NCBI GenBank assembly: GCA_021813595.1
Contig: JAKAKF010000222.1
Coordinates: 1-36,718 of the forward strand
Source of the DNA: a bacterium
GTDB taxonomy: Bacteria; SZUA-79; Acidulodesulfobacterales; Acidulodesulfobacteraceae
Reading direction: 5' to 3'
Length of the DNA stretch: 36,718 nt
Numbering within the stretch: position 1 is the first letter of the stretch; each line of letters opens with the position of its first letter. The notes beneath the pieces were generated by a model that was not told the origin of the DNA, did not search any database, and worked only from the letters and a program-made list of their open reading frames with translations. The position numbers and the translations under genes are program-made. Below, piece by piece: positions 8,107 through 16,593 of this stretch.

Positions 8107-9462
8107 ATGCTTTCAAAATTAAACAAATTTATTTCTTCGGTTAAACTCGCCGTTTTTCTTTTTATAACAATCGCCGTTCTTGCCATGATAGGTACGTTTA
8201 TAAATCAAGGCGATTCGGTAAAACAGTATAAAGCAATTTTCTCTCCGACGGCTTATCACGTATTATACTGGCTCGGCTTTTTAAATATTTACGATTCATG
8301 GTATTTCATCGCGCTTACTCTGCTTCTGATAGTCAATCTTATAGCCGCATCTATCAATATGTTTCCGCATACTATAAAAGCGGTTTTCGGTCCTTACCCC
8401 TCTTTTCAAGAAATATCGGAAAAGAAAAACCCTAAAGCGGTATACGAGGCATTCGAAACAAAAAAGAAACCGAAAGAAGCAAAAGAAGCTATAGGTAAAA
8501 AATTCGGGGAACAGTTATATGAAAAAATAAGCGAAAATGGCAATAAAACAGAATTATACTATTCCAAAAATTCTATTTTTAGATTTTCTCCTTACATTGC
8601 CCATATAAGCGTAATAATAATTATTATAGGAGTATTGTTAAACTTTAAATACGGATTCAGGTCATATACCAACATTAAAGTTGGAGAAAAAACCAACGTT
8701 ACGTACCTTTTAAAAAATAACAAGCCGATTAAGCTTCCTTTCACGATAAGACTTGACAGATACCGCACGACTTATTATCCCGACGGGATCCCTAAGGCTT
8801 ACATAAGCAAAATTAGCATAATCGAAAAACATATAAGAATTTTGACAAAAAATATTGAGGTAAACCATCCCTTAACTTATAAAGGGATTACTATATATCA
8901 GGCAAGCTATGGGCATTATAAACCCGATAAATACGGTATTTTAGTAGTTAATTTACGACATATTAAATCTTTTAAAAAAATAATATATGCATCGGCTGGA
9001 AAATATTATAATTCTAAAATAAATAACATTAAATTTATGCTAACCAGGGTTAATATAAAAGGTAAAATGTCCTATTTTCCCTATATAATTAAACTAAATA
9101 ATAAAAAAATTTTAAATTTTAGGATTATACGGGTTAAAAATCACAATTTCCCTCTTATTATAGCAAGATATAAAAATATAGGCTTCATAATGACTCCGCA
9201 ATTAAAAACTTATTATTATAGCGGCGTCGAAATATCTAAAAATACATACGTATCTATAGTTTGGATAGGATGCATAATTCTTGTGATTTCTTTATTTTTT
9301 TCATTTTTCTTTAACCATGAAGAGACGTGGATATCGCTATACGGCATTAATGACGGTAAAAAAACAAAGATTGAAATAATTTCTATACCGAAAAAGAAAT
9401 TTAATTCTTTTTACAAGAAATTCGCTCAAAAAATTAATGAACTAAAAAAATACTTAAATTAA
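8107..9462 (+). CDS. resB: Cytochrome c biogenesis protein ResB (Ccs1), System II
   Basis: A 451-residue inner-membrane protein of the ResB/Ccs1 family. Two N-terminal membrane helices (KLAVFLFITIAVLAMIGTFI, about 13-33; SWYFIALTLLLIVNLIAASI, about 70-90) and a third (HISVIIIIIGVLLN) precede a large periplasmic domain with the family's NHPLTYKGITIYQASYG block. A last helix near 400-420 follows. ResB works with CcsA to carry haem across the membrane and attach it to CxxCH motifs of apocytochromes. There is no Shine-Dalgarno sequence and a promoter ends 6 bp upstream, so translation may be leaderless. ccsA follows after 35 bp. The nearby kinase at 12343-14169 carries a CxxCH that would be a client. 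Confidence 0.93.
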   Translation: MLSKLNKFISSVKLAVFLFITIAVLAMIGTFINQGDSVKQYKAIFSPTAYHVLYWLGFLNIYDSWYFIALTLLLIVNLIAASINMFPHTIKAVFGPYPSFQEISEKKNPKAVYEAFETKKKPKEAKEAIGKKFGEQLYEKISENGNKTELYYSKNSIFRFSPYIAHISVIIIIIGVLLNFKYGFRSYTNIKVGEKTNVTYLLKNNKPIKLPFTIRLDRYRTTYYPDGIPKAYISKISIIEKHIRILTKNIEVNHPLTYKGITIYQASYGHYKPDKYGILVVNLRHIKSFKKIIYASAGKYYNSKINNIKFMLTRVNIKGKMSYFPYIIKLNNKKILNFRIIRVKNHNFPLIIARYKNIGFIMTPQLKTYYYSGVEISKNTYVSIVWIGCIILVISLFFSFFFNHEETWISLYGINDGKKTKIEIISIPKKKFNSFYKKFAQKINELKKYLN

Positions 9463-9497
9463 TTTAAACACGTTAAGAGTTGCCAGAGGTTATAACT

Positions 9498-10394
9498 ATG
9501 ATTTCTCCGAATATATCCGTACTTGACGGTTCCTTATATTTTACTGTTTCGCTTCTTTTCATTTTTGTTTCTTTTATTGGTTATTTTATTTTTTTATTTA
9601 CCGGAAACAAAACTATCACAAAAATATCCTTCGTTATATTAATTGCAGGCTTCATAATTCAAACCGCTGCATTTATTATAAGATGGATATATGCCTATAA
9701 GATAGGGATAGACACGCCGCCGTTGGTCGATTTATACGACTCGATGGTATTTTTTGCATATGTTATTGAAGCCGGTTATATAATATTAAGAATTTTTTAC
9801 GATTTTGACGCCCTTGGCTTTATAATTACGTTTATAGCATCGGCGGCGCTTGCTTTTGCCACTTTTTATCCGCTTTCTACAAGCGCAATAGAACCTACTA
9901 TTCCCGCGCTGCAAAGTTACTGGCTTTTATATCATATTATGACTTTATTCGTAGCTTACGGCGCATTTGCGGCTTCATTCGGATTGGGAATTCTTTATTT
10001 AATAAAAAATAAGAAAGATAAAGGCAACAAAAAACGGGAAAATAGATTTTTGTCGCTTTTGCCCGAATCTGCAGTAATAGAAGAATCTATTTATAAGGTG
10101 ATATCGGTCGGACTCGTTTTTTTAACCGCAGGAATAGTAATAGGCGCCGCATGGGCGGACAGCGCTTGGGGCGGTTACTGGAGCTGGGATCCTAAAGAAA
10201 CATGGTCGCTAATAACGTGGATAGCATACATTTTATTTATTCATGCCAGATTTACCAAAGGATGGGGCGGCAAAAAAATGGCATGGATCGCCGTCATCGG
10301 ATTTGCGGTCGTTATATTTTGCTATCTCGGCGTAGATTTGATAATACCGGGACTGCATTCTTATGCGACGCCGGGGTCGACTCCAATCTTATAA
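9498..10394 (+). CDS. ccsA: Cytochrome c biogenesis protein CcsA (CcsB/CcmF-like haem handling), System II
   Basis: A 298-residue polytopic protein with about eight membrane helices. The family's haem-binding WWD motif is present near the C-terminus as WGGYWSWDPKETWSL. Histidines flank it: LLYHIMTLFVAYGAF in the earlier helix and IPGLHSYATPG near the end, the usual external haem ligands. With ResB it makes the System II cytochrome c synthetase. I start it at the ATG at 9498 because AGAGG lies 8 nt upstream; a TTG at 9480 is in frame but has no such site. It directly follows resB. No CcsX/ResA thioredoxin is in the window. Confidence 0.93.
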   Translation: MISPNISVLDGSLYFTVSLLFIFVSFIGYFIFLFTGNKTITKISFVILIAGFIIQTAAFIIRWIYAYKIGIDTPPLVDLYDSMVFFAYVIEAGYIILRIFYDFDALGFIITFIASAALAFATFYPLSTSAIEPTIPALQSYWLLYHIMTLFVAYGAFAASFGLGILYLIKNKKDKGNKKRENRFLSLLPESAVIEESIYKVISVGLVFLTAGIVIGAAWADSAWGGYWSWDPKETWSLITWIAYILFIHARFTKGWGGKKMAWIAVIGFAVVIFCYLGVDLIIPGLHSYATPGSTPIL

Positions 10395-10429
10395 AGGTTC
10401 TAAACAATTTAATTAAATTCTTCAATTTT

Positions 10430-11758
10430 ATGAATAAAATCGAAAAAAATAAAATTAAAACAATAATAGAACCTTTTAAACCTTATATTTACGATGTTAA
10501 TTTGTCCGGAGAAATTAAAAATCTTACGGCTCCTCCATATGACGTAATAAGCAAAGAACTGCAAGACGAATTATATCAAAGGTCGCAATACAATATAATA
10601 AGGCTGGAATACGGAAAAGAATTACAAGGCGACGACGCTAAGGAAAATAAATATACAAGGGCGGCACGCTTATTTTATGAATGGACGGGCAAGGGCATTT
10701 TAAAAAGAGCCAAAAAAAGTACGATTTACGTTTACTCGCAAATTTTCAATATTGAGGGAATAGAATATGAAAGAACCGGTTTTATGTCTCTCTTTAAACT
10801 TCCGGAATCTAAAGAAAATAACTCTATATACGGACATGAAGCTACACTATCCAAGCCTAAAGAAGATCGCTTTAAGCTGATGGAAACCGCAAACGCTAAT
10901 TTCAGTCCTATTTTTTCAGTATTTGAAGACGATAATCAAAAAGTTTTGAATATTTTAAAAACAGCGGTATCGAAAAAAGAAGTTAAAAAAATATTCGATT
11001 TCATAGACGATAGCGGAATTAGAAACATGCTTTATGCAATAGAAGATGAAGAAATCATATCCGATATTCAAAATAAGATGGGCGATAAATCGGTTTATAT
11101 CGCTGACGGACATCACAGATTTGAAACATGTATTAATTACAAGGATTACGTTAAAAAAAACGGATTAGATAAAAAAGGTATTAACGCCGATTCTTGCCTT
11201 ATGTTTTTTGCGCCTTCCGGCCAGAAAGGATTGGTTATTTTACCTACGCATAGAGGCATAAAAGGAAAAAATATAAATATTGAAAATTTTATAGAAATTT
11301 TAAGTAAATATTTCATATTTAAAGAAACTAATGCAGGCGACCTTATAAATGAAAATAAAAAAACCGGCGAAAAAAACGTTTCTTTCGGTTTTGCCCATAA
11401 ATCAGGAAGAAATTTTATACTCTCGTTTAAAAACGAAACAGCGGACTCAAAAGCAATAAACCCTTTAGACAATCTCGACGTATCCATTCTTCAGGAATAT
11501 ATTTTAAAAAAAGCTTTAGAAATAACGCAGGAAGAAATCGATAACCAAAAATATCTCGTATATGAAAAAGATGCCAAAAAGGCTTTAGAAAAAGTTAAAA
11601 AAGGGGAACTAGAAGCCGTATTCTTTATGAATCCTACCAAGATAGAGGACGTAATAAAAATAGCTTCCGTAAACCTTAGAATGCCTCAAAAATCAACATA
11701 CTTTTATCCTAAACTAATCAGCGGATTGCTTATTAACCCGCTGATTAAGCAAAGTTAA
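10430..11758 (+). CDS. DUF1015 family protein
   Basis: A 442-residue soluble protein of the DUF1015 family (COG4198). It opens IIEPFKPYIYDVN, then TAPPYDVISKELQDELY, the characteristic APPYDV block. It later has SIYGHEATLSKPKEDR and the strictly conserved YIADGHHRFETCINY near the middle, whose His and Arg suggest a catalytic or ligand site. The family's biochemical function is not established; in other genomes it often lies near serine-biosynthesis genes. The open frame extends upstream to 10202 inside ccsA, but the homology starts after the ATG at 10430, so I use that start. It follows ccsA by 35 bp and may share its transcript. Confidence 0.87.
   Translation: MNKIEKNKIKTIIEPFKPYIYDVNLSGEIKNLTAPPYDVISKELQDELYQRSQYNIIRLEYGKELQGDDAKENKYTRAARLFYEWTGKGILKRAKKSTIYVYSQIFNIEGIEYERTGFMSLFKLPESKENNSIYGHEATLSKPKEDRFKLMETANANFSPIFSVFEDDNQKVLNILKTAVSKKEVKKIFDFIDDSGIRNMLYAIEDEEIISDIQNKMGDKSVYIADGHHRFETCINYKDYVKKNGLDKKGINADSCLMFFAPSGQKGLVILPTHRGIKGKNINIENFIEILSKYFIFKETNAGDLINENKKTGEKNVSFGFAHKSGRNFILSFKNETADSKAINPLDNLDVSILQEYILKKALEITQEEIDNQKYLVYEKDAKKALEKVKKGELEAVFFMNPTKIEDVIKIASVNLRMPQKSTYFYPKLISGLLINPLIKQS
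11715..11747 (+). terminator. Hairpin at the 3' end of the DUF1015 gene
   Basis: TAATCAGCGG (11715-11724) and CCGCTGATTA (11738-11747) form a 10-bp stem with a 13-nt loop, inside the last codons of the DUF1015 gene. The only T run (GGCTTTTT) is about 18 nt further on, so intrinsic termination is doubtful; it may protect the mRNA 3' end. A second weak AT stem (AAATTAA/TTAATTT, 11757-11776) covers both convergent stop codons. Confidence 0.35.
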
Positions 11759-11769
11759 ATTAAGGCTTT

Positions 11770-12300
11770 TTAATTTCCGTAGCTGCCGTCCGGAGACATT
11801 GAGGGCATAACAGCCTCCTGCAATATGGAATTATTTTCGTAAATATACTGCATTATATAAATTACTTTCCCTACATTTCTTCCGTACTGCAATTTTTCGT
11901 AAACGTTAGGTACGTATTTTAGAGTTTTAAACAGTATCGGATAACCGTAAAGATTTTTTTCTATTAAAGTGCTTAAAGGTATTACCGCAGAATTATTAGA
12001 AATAGCAAACTCCAGCCAGCATACTCCGCCGGCATTAAAAACCGCTTCGTATTTAACTTTGTTTATCTTATATTCATATGCCGTTATACCGGAATTTTTA
12101 TAATTATACTGAGACAGGTCCGGCTGTATAATATAAAGTTTTTTCAAAGAAATCTTCCGCATTTTGTATTTTGACTGCATATTTTTTAAAGTGCCGCCTA
12201 CCGCCGCGTAAACTTTATTGCAGTTAATAAAATTTAACGCAAACAGCATACCCGCCGCAATAAATGCAAAAATTAAATTTTTTTTAATAATAATTTTCAT
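11770..12300 (-). CDS. Secreted protein of unknown function
   Basis: A 176-residue protein with a clear Sec signal peptide: KK near the N-terminus, a hydrophobic core (LIFAFIAAGMLFALNF) and probable cleavage after KVYA near residue 32. The mature part is Tyr/Lys/Asn-rich with a single cysteine (GGVCWLEF) and no domain I recognise. AAGGAGC lies 8 nt before the ATG. It starts 43 bp downstream of the cytochrome-kinase stop and ends the signalling operon, so it may be an extracytoplasmic partner of the kinase's periplasmic cytochrome domain. That link is inference from position only. Confidence 0.6.
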   Translation of the reverse strand: MKIIIKKNLIFAFIAAGMLFALNFINCNKVYAAVGGTLKNMQSKYKMRKISLKKLYIIQPDLSQYNYKNSGITAYEYKINKVKYEAVFNAGGVCWLEFAISNNSAVIPLSTLIEKNLYGYPILFKTLKYVPNVYEKLQYGRNVGKVIYIMQYIYENNSILQEAVMPSMSPDGSYGN

Positions 12301-12342
12301 TTTCTAGCTCCTTATTTTAGATTTATAATTTGTTTAATTGTT

Positions 12343-14169
12343 TTATTTTAAACTTTCCAACCAGCCCGCAATCTGAGCGACTTCTTCTGCCGGCATATTT
12401 GGATTAGGCGGCATTGAAGAACTCGGATGCGTAATCTGATTTTCTATCTGCGCATAACTTAATTGCGAACCGATGTGGGAAAGGCTGTAACCGCCCTGTT
12501 TTCCTTTACCTAATATAACGTGGCAGTAAAAACATCCAGACATATCGAAATCTTCATAACCTGGACCGCTAAATACCGAAGCTTGAGATTGCGGCTGAGG
12601 CTGCGGTATCGGCCGAAATCGAGGCGCTGTTTTTGGTACAGTCTTGCGATAATAACGATAATGATGAACGGCAGTATTTTGATTCGGCGTAGGCAAAATA
12701 TATGTATTATTAGACGTCTTATTGACATGCTTCTTACCTGTAATTTTATTTTTGTTTTTACTATTTTTATGATTGTTTTTAGAATGTTTTTTTGATTTTA
12801 ACAGTTTTTTTAAAGCTATTGACTTGCCTGAATTAACGCTTTTATGTTTTTTGCCATAAGAAAGGTACCTAAAATAAAAAAAATAGCCTGCTGCAGCTAA
12901 AATTGACGCAAAAAATATAATTGCCGCTGCTAAAATATATAAATTGATTTTATTTTTAGAACCGTAATTGTTATAATTTACGTTAGAATTTGCGTTAAAA
13001 TTTACATTTGCTGATTCAGCATTTTTATTTGCATCTGTTTTATTATTTAAATATCGATTATTTTTAACTTCAGAAAAATTTGACGACTCTTCGTAATCAG
13101 TCCTGATATTTTCAGGGGGAATATTTTTTGACTGTTCAAATGCAATTGCCTGCTTATCCTCTCTATGCTTAAATTGGTTAGCGGCATCCGGCGCATTTTG
13201 AATTTTAGATATATTTAGTTCTTGTCCGGCTAAAACTTCGGGTTTTTCTAATCCGTCTAAAAGTTTAAGCAATTCCTCCGTATTTTTTATCCTTTCCGGT
13301 ATTTTTACCGTCAGTCCTTTATTCAAAATATCTTTTAATCCTACGCTTATTCCCGTAAAATCTATGCCTAATCCTCCTGCTAATTCGGTAGCTTCAGGAG
13401 GAGGAAATCCTTTTAAAAGAGCGTATAGCGTAGCGCATATTGCATAAACATCAGTATATTCGCCTCTTTTACCCTTACCTCCGTATTGCTCTAAAGGAGC
13501 ATAGCCCGGAGTTAAAATTTTTTCGTAAGTCTTAGTTTTATCCGCCGTAAACACCCTCGAAGAACCAAAATCTATAATTTTAATATCTTCGCCGGTTTTT
13601 ACTATAATATTTTCCGGTTTTATATCCTGATGCAGCATGCCGGCGGCATGTATTATTCCTACTGCTTTAGCTATCTGCTTTATATATTTAACGGCTTCAT
13701 TTTCTTTTACTTTCCCTAAAAGAGATAACAGAGAAGTTCCTTCTATATATTCCATTACGATATAAACGGTGCCGTTTTCTTCGATTACATCGTAAACGTC
13801 CACTATCCAAGGATTTTTTAATTTTGCTATAGATTTTGCTTCATTTTTAAAATTTTCTATATTTTCTTCGTTGTCGCGGGTAGGCGGAATTGTAACTTTG
13901 CTTCCTGTTCTGACGGCTATTCCGTCGGGAAAATATTCTTTTATCGCAACTTTTCTTTCTAATTTTTCGTCATAAGCAAGATAAGTTATTCCAAAACCGC
14001 CCTGCCCTAAGACCTTTTCTATTTTATATTTTAAAAAAACAATACTCCCGCTATCGAGCGGCGTGCAGGAATAGCTTTCTCCCAAAGCGGCAGATATATC
14101 TCCTCCGCAAACCGGACATTTTTCTGCGTTATCGGGTATAACGGAGGAGCAATAAGGACAATCCTTCAT
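12343..14169 (-). CDS. Receptor Ser/Thr protein kinase with C-terminal cytochrome c domain
   Basis: A 608-residue fusion in one uninterrupted frame. Residues 1-25: zinc ribbon (C4, C7, C18, C21). Residues 45-305: Hanks-type kinase with GQGGFG (55-60), K77 in VAIKEY, E110, HQDIKPEN (catalytic D182), DFG (200-202) and GYAPLEQYG (222-230), so it is predicted active. Residues 310-405: Asn-rich linker. Residues 409-433: one membrane helix. Residues 439-530: a very basic, then Pro/Gln-rich linker. Residues 533-608: a mono-haem cytochrome c domain with CFYCH (546-550) and Met candidates in SSMPPNPNMP (M586, M592), ending in the usual helix AQIAGWLESLK. The topology puts the kinase in the cytoplasm and the haem in the periplasm. 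FHA, PP2C and VWA genes precede it; ResB/CcsA are nearby. The ligand or redox signal is unknown. Confidence 0.92.
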   Translation of the reverse strand: MKDCPYCSSVIPDNAEKCPVCGGDISAALGESYSCTPLDSGSIVFLKYKIEKVLGQGGFGITYLAYDEKLERKVAIKEYFPDGIAVRTGSKVTIPPTRDNEENIENFKNEAKSIAKLKNPWIVDVYDVIEENGTVYIVMEYIEGTSLLSLLGKVKENEAVKYIKQIAKAVGIIHAAGMLHQDIKPENIIVKTGEDIKIIDFGSSRVFTADKTKTYEKILTPGYAPLEQYGGKGKRGEYTDVYAICATLYALLKGFPPPEATELAGGLGIDFTGISVGLKDILNKGLTVKIPERIKNTEELLKLLDGLEKPEVLAGQELNISKIQNAPDAANQFKHREDKQAIAFEQSKNIPPENIRTDYEESSNFSEVKNNRYLNNKTDANKNAESANVNFNANSNVNYNNYGSKNKINLYILAAAIIFFASILAAAGYFFYFRYLSYGKKHKSVNSGKSIALKKLLKSKKHSKNNHKNSKNKNKITGKKHVNKTSNNTYILPTPNQNTAVHHYRYYRKTVPKTAPRFRPIPQPQPQSQASVFSGPGYEDFDMSGCFYCHVILGKGKQGGYSLSHIGSQLSYAQIENQITHPSSSMPPNPNMPAEEVAQIAGWLESLK

Positions 14170-14270
14170 ATTAAATTAATTTTGTTTTTTTATCTTAATT
14201 TTAATACCGTTAATCAATTAAATTAATAATATATAAATGATATAAAAGAAACGGCAAAATTAAGCCGAAA

Positions 14271-15890
14271 CTATGCAATACGCTTAATAACAAGGGCGGT
14301 CGCATTATCCGGAGCGCCTTTTTCTATTGCGTAAGAAACAAGCGCATCTGCTATATATTGAGCGCCGAATTTATTTATAGTGCCGCAAACGTCACCATCG
14401 TCGTTTTTTGCCTCCGAGTATTCAATGCCGATGCCGCAAGCCGAACCGCTTAAAATTTTCATTATATCCTTCTCTTCCAACTCCGACCATATTCCGTCGC
14501 ATACTATTAAAACAATATCGCCAATATTTAAATCTTCCGTTTTTTTTCCTATAATTTTTTGTAAATCGTCAAAATATTCGCTCTGCCTGTTTCTTACTAC
14601 TCCCAAGGATTTTAAAATTTTATTTCTGTCAGGGCTTATTCTTGCTTCTTCTTCGGTCATATTGCCGCTTGATACCATAAGCGAAACATATGAATGATCT
14701 TTAGTAAGCCTTTTTAATTTACATTCGGATTCAGCATTAACCCATAGATAAGCCCTTGAATCGCCGACATGAGCCAAAGCAAACGTCTCGTTTTTAAAAA
14801 TAATGCCTATAAAAGTACAGCCGCCGTCTTTTCCTTGAAGCTCGTCGAATACGCTTTTATTTGCCTGCCATGCCGAATCTATTACGATATCGTTAAGGTC
14901 TTTAGAAAAATTTTCGGCGTTCTCGGAACTTTTCAAAAAACCTTTAACGGCAGCCGTGCTTGCATATTCTCCGGCCGCCATTCCGCCCATACCGTCCGCA
15001 AGGCATGCTTTTAACATGACGTTTTTTTCGCTAAAATTTATATTGTTTTCGATAACGTAACCGCAGGCATCTTCATCTACAAGCCTATCCGGATTTAAGC
15101 CTACGGACGAAGATATTCCTATATCGAATCTTACCGCCGCTTTTCTTTCTTCGTTAATATTTTTTAAATAACCGATTGCTTCATCGATATTAAATCTCTC
15201 TTCCCGCCTTGAAAGCGTTTTGGATAAAAATTGAGGGAAACCGGGTATTTTTATATTGTTAATATAATCGGGAACATCGATATCGTAGGTATTTATATTA
15301 TCTCCGGTTAAAAACTTATAAGCAATAAGCCCCAGTATGTAAACCCCCTCTTTTCCAGTTGCGATATCATGCATTAAAACTTCAGGAGCGACGGAATCTC
15401 TCGGTGAAAACATCTTTTTTCCAATTTCCGATAAATCGGGCAGTATATTCAATTTAATTTTGTCGCCGTAAACATATAAAGAATCAGGATTGATATACAG
15501 CAGAGATATTCTTTGTTCGTTAAAAAACTTAATAATTTCCGCCAAATCGGAAATATATTTTACTATTAGGCCGATTTCTTTTTTTGAAGAAGGAATTTTA
15601 AATTCGTATTTCTTATATTCCTTGTCCGCCGAAATTATTATTTCATTGTCAGTACAAAGCAAAATATCGGGCAGGGCGGAACATCCAAGAATGTCTTTCC
15701 ATAAGCCGCAATTACCCCTGTAATACAGAACCGATTCTCCCGCATTATTTTTAGCCGAATGCCATCCTTGTATAAAAGGACCATCGATTTTTAAATTAAC
15801 GCCGGCGGCGTTAATTATATCGCCTTCTTTTAAAAACTGCGTTTCGGAAGCCGCCGAATATATTTTTTCTTCAAGGTTTTGCCTATGCAT
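14271..15890 (-). CDS. PP2C-type Ser/Thr phosphatase with N-terminal degenerate kinase domain
   Basis: A 539-residue cytoplasmic protein. Residues 255-539 are a PP2C phosphatase with its metal-binding acids: RLVDEDACG (269-277), LADGMGGMAAGE (298-308), HVGDSRAYL (374-382), CDGIWSELEEKDI (464-476) and GAPDNATALV (526-535). Residues 105-247 resemble the C-lobe of a protein kinase without the catalytic residues: YINPDSLYV stands where HRDxKPENILV would be and no DFG follows. SVAPEVLMHD and VYILGLIAYKFLTG keep the APE and D-x-Y-x-L-G positions, followed by the terminal helices. This looks like a pseudokinase fused to its phosphatase. It lies between the FHA and kinase genes in the same operon and probably reverses that kinase's phosphorylation. 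No Shine-Dalgarno sequence is seen. Confidence 0.87.
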   Translation of the reverse strand: MHRQNLEEKIYSAASETQFLKEGDIINAAGVNLKIDGPFIQGWHSAKNNAGESVLYYRGNCGLWKDILGCSALPDILLCTDNEIIISADKEYKKYEFKIPSSKKEIGLIVKYISDLAEIIKFFNEQRISLLYINPDSLYVYGDKIKLNILPDLSEIGKKMFSPRDSVAPEVLMHDIATGKEGVYILGLIAYKFLTGDNINTYDIDVPDYINNIKIPGFPQFLSKTLSRREERFNIDEAIGYLKNINEERKAAVRFDIGISSSVGLNPDRLVDEDACGYVIENNINFSEKNVMLKACLADGMGGMAAGEYASTAAVKGFLKSSENAENFSKDLNDIVIDSAWQANKSVFDELQGKDGGCTFIGIIFKNETFALAHVGDSRAYLWVNAESECKLKRLTKDHSYVSLMVSSGNMTEEEARISPDRNKILKSLGVVRNRQSEYFDDLQKIIGKKTEDLNIGDIVLIVCDGIWSELEEKDIMKILSGSACGIGIEYSEAKNDDGDVCGTINKFGAQYIADALVSYAIEKGAPDNATALVIKRIA

Positions 15891-15959
15891 TAAATCACTG
15901 CCGGTTTATTAGTTATATAAGATGTATAATACAAATAGATAATAAATAATTTAATATAT

Positions 15960-16514
15960 TTAGAAGTTGAACATAAAAAGCATATTGCCTAATGATACTT
16001 CGTCTCCGTTATTTAATTCGACCGGTTCTGTAATTCTGGACGAAAATTCCTTAGCCGAAGCAGATTTTACAAAAACGCCGTTTGTGGAACCTGCGTCTGA
16101 AACAAACCATTTGCCGTTTTCAAAAGTAAATTTCGCATGTTTCCTCGATATGTGTTCGTCTCCGGAAAACCCAGACAAATCTATATCTATCGGACCGGCA
16201 GACGAATCGAACCTGCCCGCAATCAAATAATTAGATTTTAAATCAAAAAATTTATCCGTTAAATTTCCGTCTATTTTAAATGTTAAACGCGCAGGTTTAA
16301 ACTCGGCAAGCCGTTCTGGTTTTTCTTTAATTTCCGATAAATTACCGTCGGCACCGGATTGGTTTTCATTTAAGGTTTTAATATTATTAAGCGAAGATTT
16401 ATTTAAGTTTATATTTTCTTCAGGCATTTCAAAATCTATTAATTCGGAACCGTCTATATTGCAAAATTTCTTATCGTCCGTAAACTTTTTTCTACATACA
16501 GGGCATATTTTCAT
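15960..16514 (-). CDS. Zinc-ribbon and FHA domain protein (phosphothreonine reader)
   Basis: A 184-residue cytoplasmic protein. The N-terminus is a zinc-ribbon-like finger, MKICPVCRKKFTDDKKFC (C4, C7, C18; no obvious fourth Cys). A disordered Asn/Glu-rich linker follows (30-70). Residues 75-184 form an FHA domain with AGRFD (99-103), SRKHAKF (123-129) and SDAGSTNGVFV (139-149), the residues that bind phosphothreonine. AGGAGG lies 5 nt before the ATG. It is encoded between the VWA and PP2C genes, so it most likely reads phosphothreonine made by the kinase of this operon. The kinase has a similar N-terminal finger, which suggests a shared docking principle. Confidence 0.88.
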   Translation of the reverse strand: MKICPVCRKKFTDDKKFCNIDGSELIDFEMPEENINLNKSSLNNIKTLNENQSGADGNLSEIKEKPERLAEFKPARLTFKIDGNLTDKFFDLKSNYLIAGRFDSSAGPIDIDLSGFSGDEHISRKHAKFTFENGKWFVSDAGSTNGVFVKSASAKEFSSRITEPVELNNGDEVSLGNMLFMFNF

Positions 16515-16593
16515 TTTATCCTCCTGTTATCATTCTATTATTTTATATTATTCTTTAGATTTTTATAAGAATTAAAGCTCTGCGGTTAATTAA

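Noticed and set aside
10202..10429. N-terminal extension of the DUF1015 frame inside ccsA
   Set aside because: It is the shadow of the ccsA frame; the conserved DUF1015 sequence begins after the ATG at 10430.
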